Assembly (NCBI GenBank): GCA_021397835.1
Contig: JAJFZO010000034.1
Coordinates: 6,043,001-6,107,000, forward strand
Direction: 5' to 3'
Length of the DNA stretch: 64,000 nucleotides
Source: Moringa oleifera
Lineage: Eukaryota; Streptophyta; Magnoliopsida; Brassicales; Moringaceae
In this document: positions 61,201 to 64,000 of the stretch, in pieces
How the letters are laid out: every line of letters begins with the position of its first letter
How positions within the stretch are numbered: position 1 is the first letter of the stretch
Made by a program: the position numbers and the translations under genes
The notes under the pieces: model-generated
Seen by the model: the letters and a program-made list of their open reading frames with translations, nothing else
What the model was told of the DNA's origin: nothing
Databases searched by the model: none

Positions 61201-62640
61201 AGAAAGAATGCTGCAAGAATAATGAACCAAGGTGTATGTAAGAGCTTACAAAATACCGATGATCTTTCATACTCCATTAAAGGGATGTTTACATATCCAT
61301 AATAAAAATAAACATGAATTAAAATGGATAAGAATTAGATTCATAATAAGTTGTCTACTTAAATTCATAAAATTAGAATCAGAATTAAAATCGCTATGAA
61401 TCTCATTCATGGATTTACTTAGATTCCCAATCGGAATGAATTATTGCAACTTGTATATTTCAAATAGATTTTTGTATTTTTAACTAAAATAATATGTATA
61501 TTTTAATAATTTTATAATTATAAGATAACATAAATAAATATTACTTAAAATTATATTTAAAAATTAAAATAATAAATACTAATTTTTTAAAAAAATAATA
61601 AATTTATATCACCCATCAACATCATCATAAGTGATAATATATAATCATTCATAAAAAATAAATTTTTAAATCATAAACATAAATAAGAATATTTTGATGT
61701 TTTTTATTTTTCTTAATGGTATTGAAAAAAATCATCAAACGATGAAAATCAATCAAAACCAAGCAATATCAAACCAAATCAAATTGTTTTTAAACTTGAT
61801 TGTCTGAAACTGTTTAGAAAATTACAAACTACATCAATGCGGTTTGATTTTTTTTTAAAAAATAAACGATTTAGTTTCTTAGAAAAAAATAAACAGCTAG
61901 TTTTATTAAAAATAAACAGTTGGTTTAAAACCAGACCAAATCTCATTTAATAAAAATTCAAGCCTTTTTCATTAATTATATCGTTTACTTTTCTATTAAT
62001 TTGCTTTACCATGAATTATATTGTTTTTATTAGTTTTATGTTATGAATAAATGATTTTATTTATTGTAGTTTATTTTAAGTTTTGATAGAGGTATTTTGA
62101 TTGATTTATATAAATTTTGAGTTTGTTACCTTCATTTTTTAGACTGACCCTAATTTATGACAATTCTATTCTCACTTCATAATAAAAGTGAATAAAAAAA
62201 ATATAAAAGTCACTCTAATTCCCTCTTATTCTACTGTCCTAATTAATAAATATGTCATTTAAAGTATTTTTTCACATCCAACATTCCTGCAAAACTGGTA
62301 CTTCTGTGCATCAAAGACATGAAAATTTATTTTTTAAGTAAGCCTATAAAATGAGTTAAACAAATTCAATCATGACTGAATCATAACACAGAACTTATTA
62401 GCTAATGTTTCTGGTAGAGATCCAAAGTCAATAAGCACGAGAGACAGAATAGCTCCATCTCTATAGCTTAATAGCCTCTGATGCCGTTGAAGAGTATGAT
62501 TATTTCACAACCCAAATGAGGGTGTCACCATTATATATAAACCAAAAAAGGGGAAAAAAGTGCAGGCATGCATCTCTTTTTAACAAAAGAAAACATTGAC
62601 TCCAAACTAATAGATATATGTCATAAATCAAGAGATTAAA
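61201..62640. other. AT-rich spacer, nothing recognised
   Basis: Low-complexity AT-rich DNA with possible decayed MITE-like sequence starting GGGATGTTTACATATCC near 61,281, but no matching inverted end was found. No gene. Confidence 0.35.
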
Positions 62641-62764
62641 TGCAAAAGAGGTTAAATGCCTGTCCACAAACCACAGTCAATTCAGTTGCCTGTTGTGCAT
62701 CTCATGATATACTTCAAACTATAAAAAATTCAAAACAAATTGTTTACCACAGCTATACTTTCTA

Positions 62765-62818
62765 CTCCTCTTCCTTACTTGGCTTCCGTGCTGTTTCTGT
62801 TCCGACCAATATTCTGCA
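62765..62818 (-). CDS. Possible terminal exon of a minus-strand gene
   Basis: After a CTGCAG acceptor the minus strand reads ILVGTETARKPSKEEE and a TAG stop. Its charged ending resembles a genuine C-terminus, but the exon is only 54 bases long and the matching upstream exon was not proven. I do not recognise the protein. Confidence 0.22.
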
Positions 62819-63884
62819 GTTGCCCTCTCTAACAGTCCTCATGGGATCTTACAAAAATAAAAACACTAAGGTCCAACAAGATCGGTCTAACTAATAATTA
62901 GGTAAACAAGTGCAGTGTCATAGACGACATAAGAATGGTTTTCATTTTGCACAACGTCACAAACCATATGCACATCTTGTGAACTGACAACAGTAAACAG
63001 GCTATTACCAATATGGGTCATTCTCACAGGAAACTGGGAATGCAATGACTATTTTATATAAAGTTTTCAGAATTTCTTCACAGTTCAAAATAAGAATAGA
63101 TTAGCTACTAAAGCATAGTTTACAAAAGAAACTTCAACAAATTTTATAAACAGAGTTGCATAAATGAATTCATTCTAAATCATATATCATTATTCAACAA
63201 ACCAGAAATTTGTTTTCACAATTCTGAGAACTTATTCCACTGCGAAGTTCTCTAAGTATCACAAAACTCTCAAGTTTTAATATAAATCATCTCAAGTTTT
63301 GGCATAATTGTTTTAAGGTTATTTCTTTGACCTCCCCAAATAATATGACTAAATGAAAGATGCAGGATAAGGAAGATTTTGACATAAAATAGTGATAGGA
63401 GGAGACTGTTTTTAAGTACTATGATTTATGAAATGAAAAAGAAAACGATCATCGTGAGAATAATTCAAGCTCATTATACCAACCGTCACTCAATTTCCAA
63501 GGGATTGATAATGACAAACTAATTGGGATAGGGACCTTCTGGATTATCATTACAGTAAATGTACCACCCCAGTTTACAATCCAGACTAGTTTGACCAAGA
63601 TTATCAAAGAATGTAGAGTTGATGGTGCCATAGAGAATATATAAATTCCCCATGGAACAAAATGAGAGAAAACAAAGAACTTACAAGTACCTTCTATGGG
63701 GTAGTTTGGCAGAAGAAATTATCATGCCAGTATTCACAATGAACTGAGTCTCCTCCTTTTGTGAGACAGAAATATCCAACTAGATCTGACTCCATGTTCG
63801 TGGTAGGTTTTGTTGCAAGACAAATCTTACTTGAACTTCCAATCCAATGCAAGCAATCACAACATATCTTTGATGAAATCAAGG

Positions 63885-63989
63885 TTAAGTGTGTCCCTGA
63901 CAATCAGAAATAGTCCCAAAAGTATTACGAACATTATCCCTGATGACATAATCCGCTGTTCTAATTCTAAAGGAAGCTTTCTCCCACCT
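63885..63989 (-). CDS. Possible coding exon at right edge (minus strand)
   Basis: After an AG acceptor near 63,990 the minus strand reads RWEKASFRIRTADYVIRDNV, then RNTFGTISDCQGHT and a TAA stop at 63,885-63,887. The composition is protein-like and the surrounding 62,300-64,000 sequence is less AT-rich than the transposon regions, so a gene entering from the right is plausible. The rest lies outside the window and the family is not recognised. Confidence 0.25.
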   Translation of the reverse strand, partial: RWEKASFRIRTADYVIRDNVRNTFGTISDCQGHT

Positions 63990-64000
63990 CTAGCTGCCTC

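Noticed and set aside
61281..62260. Possible Harbinger- or hAT-type MITE starting GGGATGTTTACATATCC
   Set aside because: No matching inverted end or target duplication could be found by eye.

Overview
The window is nuclear DNA from a dicot plant, probably a woody rosid. The evidence is short exons separated by AT-rich GT-AG introns, plant-only gene families (a GAMYB-type MYB with a miR159-like site, a plant double-bond reductase, an ATG8, a plant family-31 galactosyltransferase), a plant tRNA-Asn, and intergenic DNA crowded with copia, CACTA, hAT and Mutator-type remnants plus an endogenous pararetrovirus. The species cannot be fixed from the sequence alone.

Layout. (1) 1-6,500: the 3' seven-eighths of a beta-1,3-galactosyltransferase gene (+), then the 3' end of an unrecognised minus-strand gene. 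(2) 6,500-15,000: AT-rich transposon graveyard with a nearly full-length but broken hAT transposase (minus), a copia gag remnant with an LTR-like end (minus) and a Mutator-type MITE. (3) 15,000-19,750: a gene island with ATG8 (+), a conserved small basic protein gene (minus, convergent with ATG8) and tRNA-Asn(GUU). (4) 19,750-23,000: AT-rich spacer with a second, more decayed MITE copy. (5) 23,000-25,100: an intact six-exon NADP-dependent alkenal/enone double-bond reductase (+). (6) 26,000-51,000: a 25-kb nest of transposons. It holds a decayed copia element, a CACTA-type terminus with a palindromic subterminal array, a run of host gene fragments all on the plus strand (unknown, inositol-polyphosphate 5-phosphatase, cysteine-rich receptor kinase, YTH/ECT protein, RING-type E3 ligase), a copia RNase H/LTR tail carrying a MITE with 9-bp target duplications, a diverged AT-rich tandem array, a CACTA TNP2 transposase pseudogene, and two diverged 2.6-kb direct repeats that look like the long LTRs of a non-coding retroelement. 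(7) 51,000-54,700: an intact MYB101-like GAMYB gene (+) with a miR159-like target site. (8) 55,800-61,200: a LINE-type RNase H remnant (minus) and a broken endogenous caulimovirid (+). (9) 61,200-64,000: AT-rich DNA and possible exons of a minus-strand gene that runs off the right edge.

The intact genes do not form a pathway; they are ordinary unlinked plant genes. The most unusual part is 31-38 kb. There, several host gene fragments in one orientation lie between a CACTA terminus and a CACTA transposase remnant. Two of them (ECT and RING E3) sit directly between a copia-type LTR plus primer-binding-like site and a copia RNase H tail, and the RING fragment reads in frame into the RNase H. This looks like transposon-mediated capture of host sequence, by a Pack-CACTA-like route, a retrotransposon route, or both nested.
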